Numbered from the stretch's first letter, positions 33,975 through 45,746 are shown. The stretch is 64,000 bases of DNA from Seminavis robusta (GCA_903772945.1 CAICTM010000148.1:1-64000); one strand, 5' to 3'. Program-made: numbers and translations. The notes: generated from the sequence alone by a model not told the origin.

Positions 33975-36900
33975 TTAGTGTAGCAGTTCAAAGATATCGT
34001 CTGATATAGCTTCTCGCAAGCAAGGCTGCAGATATCCTCCCTTCACAAAGTCGAAATCACTCACACGGTTCACCTTGTCGATTGCGATGCACTGTCCTGT
34101 CGGGAGATACTTCGCGACACGGAGTTGATAAGTGTTGAGGTAGTATATGAACAAGATTGTGAACCCAAGCAATGGTGTCATGAAGGGGATACCAAAGAAA
34201 CTCCTCTTCAAAACCAAGAACCCAACAAGAGTCAGCTGGGCTACAATCATACATGCCTGCAATATATGAAAAAAGCCAATCCAGTGCTTGCCTCCGCTAT
34301 CGGGAGTCTGTGCAGCAGGGACAAACACTTCTTTTGTTAGATTCAGTGGATGTGCGAAGGAACAAGCAGAACAATGAGCAAAGAAGCTTACCGGTGGATA
34401 ATTATGCATGAATTGATATCGGTATCCGCTTTCCATCAAGAGGAACATGCCAAACAGGAAAAAGCTTGAAATCGGGGCCAAGCAGGCATAGACGAAGAAG
34501 ACCATGAAGTAGAGCACAACACTACCAGAGACGTTGGCATGCTCAAACTCCCGTGGGTCCTCCAGGGGTGAAAGGAATTTCCATCTCTTGGTCCGCTCCT
34601 CTTCCGTTAAGTTCGGCCCCACGAATCTCCTCACAAACGCTAATGCCAAAGGAGCAACTCGAAGCAGCTCCAAACCCATTGTGACTGCCATTGCCACTAC
34701 CAAGATCTGTAAGAAGTAGTTGGACTACGAAAGCAGACAAGCGAAAGATGTGAGAGGAGCCAATCGTCGGAATGCCTCCCGCTTTTTCGTAGGGTACCGT
34801 GTCTACCCCGGAATACTACGCGCCAGAGGACATCAACTGGATTACCCACCTGTGCAGGAAGCGCATTGGCCAGGAAATCAATGAATTGATCTGGCTCATT
34901 CAACATGTTGGCTAATTCGGCAGAGATACTACCAGCCATGGCTGAAATAAAGAAGGTCTGAACCAACTGTGACAGTGCCGATGCAACGCACGGTGAGTAT
35001 CCACGGACAAGCTCCTCTGTTTGCACACATCCCTAGCCAGTGATCCACGTACCACAAAGCTCGCGTACTTCAAAAAGACTGCAGCTTCCATGGCTGAACG
35101 GGATACGTGCCCTTCCCATGTGGCAAACCACATCAGAAACACTGGTAGGGCCACATCCTGAAGGATAAGGAGCAAAAGTGGCGCAATCAAAGCCAACATT
35201 CCTTCCAACCCTGGATGTTTTTCGAGGGACTCTGCCAAGGATGGAATTTGCTCCTTCAAGGAGTTTACCTCAGTGAGAGCAGAGACAAAGGACACTGGCA
35301 CTGTCCAAAACAAGCACAGAGCCACCGTCGCGGCAAGACTCAGCAGTCGACCTGTACGTTGTGCACTGCCGGGTAAACCCACGTTGCGCCAGTATATCTC
35401 TTCTGGACCAGGAGCCTCTTCCACTACCATACTACCAGCTTCGTTATGATGAAGCATTTGCAATGCAGCTTGTGTACTGTACAAGTCTTTAAACACCACA
35501 AATCCAGCTTCCAAGGGTTTGCCTTCCCCGTGGGCCATGACCATTGGCACCACAGCGGCTGCCGACGCTCGGATCGTATAAATGTTTGCGACTCCCAACT
35601 CTGCGGCTTGCCACACGGCTTTGTTGGCTTCCTTGACTCCGAATTCGCCAACCTTTTGAATGTTGGTGATCCCAAAGTCTCCTGCAACAGCAGCTACTTT
35701 GAGGGATTGTTTCGTGACCTCGCCAACTCCTGAGCCTACGTTGGCCACGGTCTTCCCGACGCCTCCACTCAACTTGTGGACTCCCTTGCTGACTATTCTC
35801 AAGGCATTGCTTGACTTGGACTGTCCCAAGCTGTCACCACTGCCTCCTGGCTGGCTGTCTTCTTGTTCTCCGTCCTCTTCGCTGTCGTATTGCTCGCCAT
35901 TCATCCTTACCAGCGTACGTATTGCGCTATAGGCCTCTTCGTTTCTACCAGAACTTGCTGTATCGTTGGATGGCACTTGTAAAATCTCGATGGACTTGAC
36001 ATTGTTTTTCTTCTCATGACGGTTGCTGTAATTCCAGAACCTGCTAGAACGTTTCTTCTTTGTGTTGTCGAACGTACCAGGCACAGTGGTGATCGTGCTC
36101 CTAGATGGAAATGTGTTGTCGGCCATTTCCGGTCGAGACGACGGTGAGGTCGGCCTTTCGTGGCGATAGTAACCGTCCAGGTCCATCTCCTCTTCGGATG
36201 CTTCGGACAAGGTATCCGAATAAAGGCTATTGCTCGATGTTTGAATGGTGACTCTGCGGAGGGGGTCATCATCACTGGATCCGCTGTGTTGCCGCCCCTG
36301 TTGATCCAATAGCATCTGTCGCTCTTCCCGTCCGCGTGGAGAAAGACTTCCAAGAAAGAATGCCTCTGCCGCCCTGGAGAATCTATCGTCACTTCTACCT
36401 CTTTGCTGGTACTTTGAGTTTGTCGCTTCCAGCTCTTCAGAAGGCACGTGAAAGATCTCCTCTTCCTCTCCGTGAAAACTGTGCACTCTTTCACGATTTG
36501 CCACATTCTGAGCTCTTTCAGCATTGCGGAGCTCTTCGATTTCACCAATGACTTGTTCTCGGTGTTGTTCTAGGGTGTAAGGATCATTGGACCGTTCGAT
36601 GTTCTGAAATGCCAATGCAATATCCTTGGTGAGTTGTCTCAATTTGGTTTCCAGTGTGTCAATGGAATCGTAAGTAGCCACCAATCCGTTGGAATGGTTC
36701 TGTAGACTGCTCCTCTTGGCGCCACTTCCCTTCGTCTTCATGTTTGGTAGATTGACGCGTCGCAATACTTTTCGTTCTCCATATATCTCTTCGAATGCTT
36801 GGGCATGTTTGAGGCGCGCTGAAAAATACTCCCTTTGAGCCACTAGACCTTCCAGTTCGGGACAGGCCATAGTGACATGAGCTTCCAGTACCGAGGAGGT

Positions 36901-37815
36901 AGCACCGGATTGTCGAAAGAACTCTGCAAGCCGGGCATCACGTCGTAGCTCCTCAGGAATGCCCGACACGTAGACAGCATAGTTGCGGGGTCTTCTTTGG
37001 CTGACGAATTTATGTCGCATTTCAATGAACCACTGCAGCTCTCTCTTCATGAGCCACATGGCATATCCAAAGACAGTGTATGCGCAAACTATGGTCGCCA
37101 GAAACCTCGGTGATCCAATTGGCAGATGAGCCGTGCTGATCAAGACCAGAGGATCGGTGAGATACCAGGTCTCATCAGAGTCCTCCGCGGTAGCATACAC
37201 AGGTATCAGCCAAAGTGCGTGAATGCAGCCGACCAGTGCCAACCGCCTGCCTAGTTTTAGCACTCTAATGAAACATAGAGCGTCTAGGCCACACTGTTCT
37301 AGGATGTCGTCTTCTTCCACTTCAAAAACCTTCCACATCCAATTGACAAGGCCATAGTCGGACTCCATTGCGATCTTACATTGTAGCCCCGGAACCCAAC
37401 TTCTGATGTTGAAAAGCTTATTGTAGCGTAAGCGCAACACGCAAAAGAGCGCCATACCAATCAGGTATATGATTCCGTAGACTTGAATGGTATTGATGAG
37501 GACGGCTGTATCCGTAGACTCAATCAAGCCAACACTGGTGTCTGTTGCATTTGGAGGTGGAGGCCATGTCGGTTGCACTGAAGGTGCAGGACTTGGATAT
37601 TCGGAAGGACCGTCATCTTGGAGGATAAGAAACGTGGGGCCTGCCGAAAAGAAGTCCACTTCATCATTGATCGACTCATTGAAGCCAGTGCCATTTATGG
37701 CGTGGTTGGAATGGGAAGCATTATAGACATCGTCGAGAGGATAGAAAAATTCTGGATCGTCCAAGTTGGAGGTGTTCATCAGAAGAAGGTCTGCGTCGAT
37801 AAAAGACTGGTCCAT
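33975..37815 (-). CDS. OSCA/TMEM63 (CSC1/DUF221)-type osmosensitive cation channel
   Basis: Four exons, 37815-35053, 34966-34850, 34724-34392 and 34307-33975, with introns of 86, 125 and 84 nt; 1181 residues. OSCA/CSC1 proteins are calcium-permeable mechanosensitive channels. A Thr/Pro-rich N terminus precedes helices at about 100-125, 190-215 and 235-265; the cytosolic RRM-like loop starts with RNYAVYVSGIPEELRRDARL and closes with GFVVFKDLYSTQAALQ. After WRNVGLPGSAQR come the pore helices, including ASFVLVQTFFISAMAGS and, after splicing, HNYPPTPDSGGKHWIGFF, both typical of the family. Each junction preserves phase. The loop carries an extra insert of roughly 400 residues, Ser/Glu-rich and probably phosphorylated, making the protein much longer than usual (about 700-900). 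Likely plasma membrane. Confidence 0.93.
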
Positions 37816-38880
37816 GGTTGTTGATTGTTGATTGTTGATTGTTGAGGGAGCTGTTGAGGGTATCCGACATCAAACTATAGTCTGAGTTTGTTTGTTTGCA
37901 TCGGTCTTGGTCCAACGGCTCTAGTAACGCCACCTCTCCCGCCTTGGCATTACGAGCTAGCTAGCCAGCTACTTTGTTAGTGTACTAATATGGCTTCGAC
38001 CTTGCTTTTGATGGGGCTACAAGCTAGCTAGTAGCCAGAGATCGAAGGAAATGCAACAACGCAACAACAAAACAAACCCTTCCGGGTGCTAGCTAGCTAC
38101 AGTCGTACTAGCTAGTCGTACACTTCCGGATGAGTTGGTGGTCGATTCAATTCAATTCGAACCAAATTTTGAGCCTGCAGCCACTCCCATGAGCCAACTC
38201 TGCCGACTATACTCACGTACAAAATGTACTGAAAATAAGGTGGAGGCCAGGCTCTCAAGAGTGTTCCGTGAAATCCGGTACCAAGAAGCAGCTTTTGAAG
38301 CGAACAAAATTAAATGTCGCCGCTGTCGCCTCCCTCACCACTTTGGATGGATTGAAATGGGTGCCCTGCATTAAAGAGTTCAAGCTTCAGGTGCGCGGCC
38401 AAAAGACTTTAGTGCAGTGATGAGCTATGGGACCGGCAGGAGTTTGCCCTCTGCTAGCTCTAGATAGTCTACCGGTAGCACCACAAGCTACGGTAGCTAG
38501 GTAGAGCTCGATTAGAGTCAAGTCTGCTCACAGGCTACACTGGCCTCCTGACAGCGCTCCACAACAAGCAGCTACAAGGCTTTCTACAGCCAGCGACGTC
38601 AGCTTCCCCAGTTATCGGTAGCTAAACCCTAACAAATTGGAACTGAAGCATTACCCAAGCCGTAGGCTCGGGTACGGTACGAATGTACAAGGTGGATGAT
38701 CCAGAAGATCAAGCGCTCAAATGCCGAAAGCCATTGACAATCAAGCCAGGAAGGCTGCCACTGCACTCGCAGAGCTCGCTCAGCAAAACTTGTTCTTGCA
38801 TTGGTTCTGCGTTCTGCATGAGCGTGTGGTACCAGCAGGGTGCGGAAACGGGCTTCCGAGCAGAACTGTTATTTAACGCA
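37816..38880. other. Intergenic, no gene seen
   Basis: Upstream of the channel gene. Contains a TTGATTGTTGATTGTTGATT repeat at 37816-37840 and CTAGCTAGC palindromes near 37950-38110. Confidence 0.5.
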
Positions 38881-39232
38881 GCCTGCGTGAAACTAGACTA
38901 CTAGAGTACATGTAGTTTCACGCAGATCTGCGTGAAACTAGCCATTTTCCTGTGTGAAACTAGTTAGCTTGCGTGAAACTAGCCGTTAGTTTCACGCACG
39001 GGAAACTATCGTCAGTCGTGTGTGAAACTATCAATCCATAGGTAGTAATCACTAGTAAATCTTGCGTGAAACTAGCCGTTTTTCTGCGTGAAACTAGCCA
39101 TTTCTTGCTAGCTTCACAAGGACCTGCGTGAAACTAAGTACTAGTTTCATAGTCCCATGAAACTGTGTGAAACACTGTGTTAAACTAACGGTTCTGCGTG
39201 AAACTAGTAGTTAGTTTCACGCAGACTTGCTG
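38881..39232. repeat. GCGTGAAACTAG short-motif array, mixed orientation
   Basis: Over 350 bp the motif TGCGTGAAACTAG (variants TGTGTGAAACTA) appears about ten times on the plus strand, and its complement TAGTTTCACGCA at least three times (near 38912, 38986 and 39215). Adjacent opposite copies form inverted repeats, for example 38908-38940. Spacing is irregular, 20-45 bp. No ORF crosses it. Confidence 0.9.
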
Positions 39233-40004
39233 ACTTAAGTCCCATTTCCCCACCCTGCAGGTAGGTACCAGTATTGAGAGCTCAGATGGAGTACCGGTAC
39301 GGTGTACAGTACCGCCATGCCAGCTACCGTCTATCTACTAAGACTTATGCATAGTCTTGTAGTGAATAAGAACACCGAGGGCAATGAGGAACACGTCAGC
39401 CAATCATGGCTTCGTATTTTTCAATAGTCATTATGACCATCAAAATACTATTGAATATTGAAGGAAGCTGTGAGAAGCCCTTTAAAGCATATATTGAAGC
39501 TTGCACTTCTTGCCAGTTGACCACCTCACTGCTCTCTATGATAGCTCTTGTATGACCATACTACCGGTACACGTAGAGTATAGAGTACTAGTAGTCGAAG
39601 GCTTTCGGCTTTTATATTTTTTTGAAATAATGGAATTAAAGAATTAAATGGAAGGACCACTGATTCAGAGTTCAGAGTTCAGAGGAAGGAAGAAACTGCA
39701 TCATCATCATCTATCTATGTCCATAGTACTATTGGCGTTCGTAGTCCCTTTTAATTCCTCAATCGCTGGCATTCCGAAAGTCTTTTTCTTTCAGAGGGCT
39801 TCTTCCCGTACCAAAATTGTTTCCCGCATGCCAGCACCAGCGATCAGAGGTGTGCTCGTCATAGGCGGTGAGAGTCAGAGTGTACGTGCTCCAACCAATA
39901 TTACAAAACATGTTTGCTCATTACCTTATTGTCTCTACCAAGCTAAACATCACTACGACCCCACCAATCAAGCAAGCCACCGGAGCTTGTAGCAGTTTCA
40001 ACAG
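39233..40004. other. Upstream region of the receptor cyclase gene
   Basis: No supportable gene. A 114-codon ORF at 39648-39992 starts at ATG but has no domain or expected leader. An inverted repeat around TTTTTCAATAGTCATTATG / AATACTATTGAAT lies near 39417-39455. Confidence 0.4.
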
Positions 40005-42802
40005 ATGAGGGAGATCGAAAATGATACGCATTCGGTGTCGTCCACGTTCACCGACGAGTTTCAGCTGGGGCTCGCACATGATCTGGAAAAGGGCCCCAAT
40101 GAAGTGACACCGGAAGAACCAGAATGCTTGGCTCAGAAAGTTGCCAAAGAAGATGAAAAGTCGGCTTCGAGGTGGAAGCTGGTCGTCCTCGTCCTCCTGT
40201 CGGTGAATGCAGTGGTCATTGTGTTGGGCACCTACAAATACTTGGTTGCCGAAGAGGAGAAAAATGTAAAGAATGCTGTAAGTGCTTGCTTGACGGCTTG
40301 ACGGTTGGCTATCAAGTGGCAGTCAACGTGCTCACCACAACCTGTACTTTCGCCACCTCTCCGAAACCAGTTCGCACTCCTTGCCAACACTGTCATTGAC
40401 GCTGCCCAGCATCAAGCATCCAACTTGGAGGACAGCTTTCTTGCGGCCGGTGACACCCTCGCAGTGATGGCAGAGACAAGCGGCAGTACCTTCCCTAACA
40501 TCACTATACCGCATTTTGATGTCTGGGCGGGAAACATCTTGGAGCTTACAGGCACAGAACTCGTTGGCTTTGCTCCTATCGTAAACGACACTCAACAGAA
40601 GCGCATTTGGGAGTCGTACGCCCTCCCATGGTCCAACGGTACCACAAACACTCCAAAGATCTTTGCTCTCGAGGGCTCCGATGATGGCGTTGTTCGGCGG
40701 GCTCAGAGAGGCCCCGGCCCTTATGCGCCTGTTTGGCAACTTTACCCCGACTCTGGGCACGAGGGTATCATCAAGTTCGACCTGTTGTCCAATTCAGTCT
40801 TCCAGCGAATGTACGAGAAGATGGTTGAAACAGGTCGATCCGTGATGTCGCCAGTGCTGAATCTTGAGGCATTGATGGGCGATCCAAGACCCAAACGGCA
40901 GGATGGTACCAGCCTCGAACCGATGCCTCGAAGTGTCTTCTTTCAACCAGTATACAGCCAAGTTGGAGCCAACGCCACCACCAGTGCCTTGAGTGGAGTT
41001 CTCTTTGGTGTAGTGTCCTGGGAAGACTCCTTCAGGGATCTATTGGAAGGAGAGAATGAATCCCTCTACAGTGTCGTGGAAAACGACTGCTCGAACCAGA
41101 AGTTCACAGTGCTGATCCATGGCAATGAAGCCACCTCCCTTGGGTCGGGTGATCGCCACAACGAAACTATCAATGAAATCATGGTTTCCACCGAATTCGG
41201 AGACATTGGTTTCGAGGCGAGCCACCGCAATGTGGGAAACGAAACCTACCAACAAACCCAAAATCACTGCAAGTACCGCTTCGACTTGTACTCCACCTCC
41301 TACTTCGTACAAGCTTACAAGTCAGACCTTCCCCTGGTTGTTAGTGTCGCGGTTGCCACTATGTTCTTTATCACTGCAGCAGCCTTCGGGATCTATGTAA
41401 CATACATCCAGAACAGGCAAAATAGGCTCCTCAGCATTGCCACTCACACAAGCAAGATAGTTTCTGGACTGTTTCCAACGTCCGTGAGGGATCGTATTCT
41501 GAAAGACGCCGAAGATCAGGCTTTCCAAGCTCTAATTGAAGAGCAAGAGGCAACGAACAAAAAGAGCATCAAGGTTGCCGAACGACGCCGTAGTAGTGTC
41601 CTCGGGCAATTGCGGAGTAGCCAAAGCACTGGCAGCGGCGACTTCTCCTTCCTCCAAGAGCACCTGTCAAGGGCTGCCGGAAACATGCTGGACGCTTCGA
41701 AGGCGCCTATTGCAGAAGAATTTGTTGAGACTACGGTTTTCTTCGGAGACATTGTCGGTAAGTTTTCAATGCTCGTGTGGAGACAGGTCCAGCTCACTTG
41801 TCACCCTCCAGTGTTTCTAAACTGTTGCTCTTCTATTAGGATTCACTGCCTGGAGTGCCGTTCGTCCTCCCACTGAGGTATTCCACCTTCTTGAAACCTT
41901 GGTACGTTTATTGGTGGTTAGTAAACTCCTCCCCGGCAAGTGTTCCGCGGAACCTCTGACATATCATTGCTTACAACCAAACCAGTATGGGGCCTTTGAC
42001 AAGTTTGCTTCACGGCACTCTGTGTACAAGGTGGAGACAGGTAAGTCCACGCACCACAGGAACCGGATGGAGTGGTCCGACCTCTGTACTACTTTCCTCG
42101 TATCCTCACGGTGGCCCTGCCCTGCAACTCTTTCACTACTAGTCGGCGATTGTTATGTTGCTGTAACTGGGGTGCCCTCGCCCAATCCCCAACACAGTGT
42201 TGCCATGGCTTGCTTTGCGTTGGATTGCATGGCATCTTTGCGGCAGATTCTGACAAGCCTAGGTGACACTCTAGGCAAAGAGACGTGCTCCCTCAACATG
42301 CGCATTGGTCTTCATTCTGGCAAAGTAACGGTGAGTCAGTATCAAGAAGTAGATCGGAACCAGGGAGCCAGGCTCGAGTATCGGTATCTCACTAAGTCTT
42401 GTGTTTCTGCAAAACTCAACATAGGGCGGTGTTCTTCGTGGCGATCGGGGTCGCTTCCAGTTGTTTGGGGACTCTGGTAAGTGCTTCGGTTTGGTCATCT
42501 CTAGACCTGAGCACCTGTACACAATATCTCAGAATCTCCTTCCCTTGTTTGTTTGTTTGTTGTCTTTAGTCAACACGGCAGCTCGAATAGAGACCAGCGG
42601 TATGCCCGGGCGTATCCACTTGTCGGAGACAACAGCTGACGGCTTGATTGCTGCAGGAAAATCGTCATGGGTTGTTCCTCGGGAAGACAAAGTACTTGCG
42701 AAAGGAAAAGGAGAATTGACCACCTACTGGCTTGAGAAGCGCCGAGGGGCGAATAGGAGAGATAGCCAACCTTCTGCGAACATGGGTGGTGCAGCCGAGT
42801 AG
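40005..42802 (+). CDS. Receptor-type class III nucleotidyl (guanylate-like) cyclase
   Basis: Seven exons, 40005-40277, 40371-41757, 41840-41901, 41986-42040, 42143-42330, 42425-42476 and 42570-42802; introns of 82-102 nt; 749 residues. It makes a cyclic nucleotide on the cytosolic side of a membrane. Order: acidic N tail, TM1 (WKLVVLVLLSVNAVVIVLGT, about 57-76), an extracellular domain of about 340 residues with several NxT/S sites, TM2 (VVSVAVATMFFITAAAFGIY), linker, cyclase. Spliced cyclase motifs: TTVFFGDIVGFTAWS (metal Asp), VYKVETVGDCYVAVTG (second metal Asp, Glu as in guanylate cyclases), MRIGLHSGKVT, and RFQLFGDSVNTAARIE (catalytic Asn/Arg). The second specificity residue is Gln, not Cys or Asp, so the substrate is uncertain. 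All phases agree. The first 3' splice site (after AAACCAG) is chosen by fit. Confidence 0.92.
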
Positions 42803-43109
42803 TGTTTTGGTTCCTGTACAGTGTGTTTATCTGTCAAAGATTTTTATTAAGTTGTTTCTATTAGTCTTGAAAAATCATATCGTCATTTCGCTCTGATTTT
42901 ACAATTTTGTACTTTCAAAGTAGCGTACACGTACCAGTATGCACACAATCAAAGATGAAGTCATCTCTACTAGCAGAAAAAGAATTAGCCATTCAACTTC
43001 AGCAGATGTGCCAATACTTGTTACTCGTAGTTATCTTGTTAGAATCGCCGTCTGCATTCCTTGCGGTGTGGAAGCTTGACGACCCAGCACAAAACAACAT
43101 GAAAAATTT
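42803..43109. other. Intergenic between convergent genes
   Basis: AT-rich 3' region. A plus-strand ORF at 42907-43140 has no domain and overlaps the end of the next gene. Confidence 0.5.
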
Positions 43110-43902
43110 CTACAGTTTAAAGGTGGCCATGTTGGCATAGCGCTTTTGCAGACCCTGAAACATGGCTTGTTGAGCATCAGATGTGTCATGTGTACCACCC
43201 AAAGAAATTGAGATGAGCTCCTTGGAAAACTGTTCATGGACTTGCTGTGTGGTGCCAGTGAGCTGCAAGGCGTTGCGAACCTTTTGCGTCAAGAATGGTT
43301 TGATGAGGGCATACATGACTGTAAAGACAGTGGGCGCATGTAGCACAATTAAACTGCTTATGCGAATTGGATAGGCATCTTGGCAGAGATGAGCAGCCCG
43401 TGTCTCCAAGTAGTAGGAGAAGTTTTCCATCCTGCATTCTCGCATTCGAAGATAGCAACAATGCCAGCTCTCACTGCCGCAATGTCCGGATGCATTGCTT
43501 CAAACAAATAAAAAAATGCGCTGAAGCATGCCTTCCAGTCCTCATTGGTGGTGAATTTGGCAGGGACAAATGTATTGTAGGACCAAATGCTGACATTACG
43601 GCCCTCGTCGCGTTCTGTGCCAAATGCCAAGAACATGCCGTCGCAGATTTTTCAAACTTTCGAATGGCTTTCATGCCAGTATGAGCATCCAGTTCGTCCA
43701 ATGCTAATGGAATTCCATTGTCTTGTCGAAACTTGTGCAATCTTTTGATGCGTCGGATGGCTTTGTGCACTTTTTCCTTGGCAATGATGGCATGATGTGC
43801 ATACTCAAAATCCGTCGTAGTGGCTGCCAACTCGGCGCATTCATTGGTCAGAGTTTCTTTGATGGCCATGGCCCACCTGCGTTCTTCCTCGGTCAAGTCC
43901 AT
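43110..43902 (-). pseudogene. CRAL-TRIO (Sec14-like) domain protein with two frameshifts
   Basis: From the ATG at 43902 the protein reads MDLTEEERRWAMAIKE, a CRAL-TRIO N-terminal helix region, then HKFRQDNGIPLALDELD. The frame must shift by one base near 43630 to continue as GMFLAFGTERDEGRNVS and KACFSAFFYLFEAMHPD, and again near 43440 to continue with NFSYYLETRAAHLCQ, CQDAYPIRISSLIVLHAP and VMYALIKPFLTQKVRNAL, ending at 43110. The YPIRISSLIVLHAP and IKPFLTQKVR strings are diagnostic of the CRAL-TRIO lipid-binding fold, which carries phosphoinositides or other lipids between membranes. Apart from the two single-base lesions, the sequence is well preserved, so recent loss or sequence error are equally possible. 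Confidence 0.75.
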
Positions 43903-44284
43903 CTTACATAGCAATTAAATGCTAAATAACCTTAAGCTTTTTCCTTTGCAACAGTTACAGTCTAGCTAGACTACTGGTACTGGTAGTTTTTAAGATAGCA
44001 TCACATGCTCTGTTGTGGAGCTGGAAGTGGACTTGATATTCTTGGGAAAAATGAGACGTGTTTTCTCGCTTCCAAAGATCGAGAAGCATCACCAACGTCA
44101 TCCAGGGCCTCGGATATCTTATTTTTGCCATTATTTTCAATATTTTCATTAGCCATCAACGCGATGATGCCCAACATGCCAACATGTTGTGTTTTAGGCG
44201 TTACCGTGACTCGTTAGTAGGCTATGCCATCCTGCCACCCAACAACTTATTAGCAAATAGCTTCTGCTAGCTAGGGAAGCAGCT
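43903..44284. other. Intergenic between divergent genes
   Basis: No gene supported; must contain both promoters. Short ORFs overlap in all frames. Confidence 0.5.
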
Positions 44285-45436
44285 ATGAGGCCATTGTCTT
44301 GTCGTGATGGGATACACGTACAAGTACCAGTAGTCCATGCATTGTCCTTCTTTGCATGGCTCTGCTTGAACCAATGTCACTCTGTGGTTGCCTTTGGGAA
44401 TGAAGCACCCCCCTCCCGTCGAACAGTGGTAGAACACCTCGTCTTTGGTGGAGGCGTCGGGGGTCTACTTTCTTTGGTAGGGAATGAACCTGCTTTGGCA
44501 GCACGAGGGGCATTTGAACTTGACAGTGAATACTATCTTCGGGATTTGCTGGGTGGCAACAAGAAGGAAGGCTCCGTGCTGCCATCAAAGCCGCCACCAA
44601 CACCTCCACCCAGAACCTTGCAAGGGCCACTGGTTCCATTGCTATTGAACAACGACTATCTACCAACATGCATCCCCGTACAAGTCCTCTGCGAGCAGGT
44701 GGCTAAACAACAACAGCAAAACGTTGCGGCCAAATCCATCGCCGAAAAGGCCACGGATATCCGAGCTAGAGCCAGCAGAAGCTTCTACAGTCGAGCCCCG
44801 TGGGAACGAGAAGATGTCATAGATCAGTATTACTTTGACTTGACGGCTTATGCACTCTGGAAGACAGCTGCAGAATGTCTTCCCAACTACGCCGATCGAG
44901 ATGCTTTTGTCAGAAATGTGGGCCGTCGTTTGTATCAGCAACTATGCATACTCCAACCACTACAACTGACACTCTCGTCGTCGTCGTCATCATCATCCGC
45001 CAAGAGCGTCGTCGCCTCGGAGGCGGCCGTCGTTGCCATCTTGAACGCATTCCGGTCGTCAAACTTTTGCAAAGGATTTCGAATTGCCACGGATCAATCG
45101 TTGGACAACAACAGTAACAATGGCAAGAACAATGCAAATACCAATGAACCCGTGTTTGACAGTTTGGATGATGAAGCTTTGGGCCTTGGAGCCACTGTGG
45201 CTTGCCTCGTAAGCATATACGAACCAGCTACGCTAGGAGCCAGTCTCCAGATTACTGGAGAGCAGTCCAGGTTTGCACCGGACCTTATCGGACCAACATT
45301 GGCAGCTCTTTGGGAAGCGATGGGCATCAAAAGTTCCTGGGAAGTCTTCTTTGTGGACCCAGAGTACCGACCCAACCCCAAAGATTACTATCCAAATGAA
45401 AAGCTACTCCAATTCTCGTTGACTGTATATAGATAA
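44285..45436 (+). CDS. Probable thylakoid-lumen protein (twin-arginine leader)
   Basis: Single exon, 383 residues. The N terminus has a layered targeting signal: a hydrophobic signal peptide (VVHALSFFAWLCLNQCHS), a VVAFGN motif resembling the diatom ASAF plastid site, and then SRRTVVEHLVFGGGVGGLL with NEPALA before ARGAFELD, i.e. a twin-arginine, hydrophobic core and AxA cleavage site that would deliver it to the thylakoid lumen. The mature part contains ELDSEYYLRDLLGGN, a Pro-rich linker, a helical segment (APWEREDVIDQYYFDLTAYALW), a Ser run and an Asn-rich loop, and a conserved-looking C terminus ending in QFSLTVYR. The domain family is not recognised. The Asn and Ser runs look like simple-repeat slippage. 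A role in the photosynthetic apparatus is inference from targeting only. Confidence 0.8.
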   Translation: MRPLSCRDGIHVQVPVVHALSFFAWLCLNQCHSVVAFGNEAPPSRRTVVEHLVFGGGVGGLLSLVGNEPALAARGAFELDSEYYLRDLLGGNKKEGSVLPSKPPPTPPPRTLQGPLVPLLLNNDYLPTCIPVQVLCEQVAKQQQQNVAAKSIAEKATDIRARASRSFYSRAPWEREDVIDQYYFDLTAYALWKTAAECLPNYADRDAFVRNVGRRLYQQLCILQPLQLTLSSSSSSSSAKSVVASEAAVVAILNAFRSSNFCKGFRIATDQSLDNNSNNGKNNANTNEPVFDSLDDEALGLGATVACLVSIYEPATLGASLQITGEQSRFAPDLIGPTLAALWEAMGIKSSWEVFFVDPEYRPNPKDYYPNEKLLQFSLTVYR

Positions 45437-45675
45437 TACATACAATGTATTGGACAAGAGCATTTCACAACCAATGCAAGAAAGGATACTTAGTTGGTTA
45501 CAATGGCCCATGGAGGTCTTTTACCAATAAAGAGCCAAGTAAATGGACCACATTACGGTAATACTGTAAAGGGAGAGAGGGAGCTAAGCTGGGCACAGTA
45601 GGCCGGTGGTTGGTGGATGGCGCCACACACTACTAGCTAGCTAGCTACGATGTAGTAGCTAGCTACATCGTAGTA
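45437..45675. other. Intergenic with hairpin at 45645-45673
   Basis: An 11-bp perfect inverted repeat, CTACGATGTAG and CTACATCGTAG, separated by TAGCTAG, lies at 45645-45673 directly before the RepB fragment. It could be a terminator-like or cruciform structure; no function is shown. Confidence 0.7.
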
Positions 45676-45746
45676 TCTTTTTGACCTCGGCAGTCTATCT
45701 GCCTGAGCCCTCACCCCCTTTTTTGGTATTTCCTGTTTCCTGCTTC
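45676..45746 (+). repeat. RepB fragment (tail end)
   Basis: The segment GACCTCGGCAGTCTATCTGC continuing through CTGAGCCCTCACCCCC and TTTCCTGTTTCCTGCTTCC matches, in reverse complement, the sequence at about 62104-62215. In that copy the tract joins directly to TGAAGCCAAAATATAGGG; here that continuation appears only at about 47990, after 2.2 kb of RepA. Confidence 0.8.

Noticed and set aside
42907-43140. 77-codon plus-strand ORF between the cyclase and CRAL-TRIO genes
   Set aside because: It overlaps the 3' end of the CRAL-TRIO reading, has no domain, and lies in AT-rich 3' sequence.
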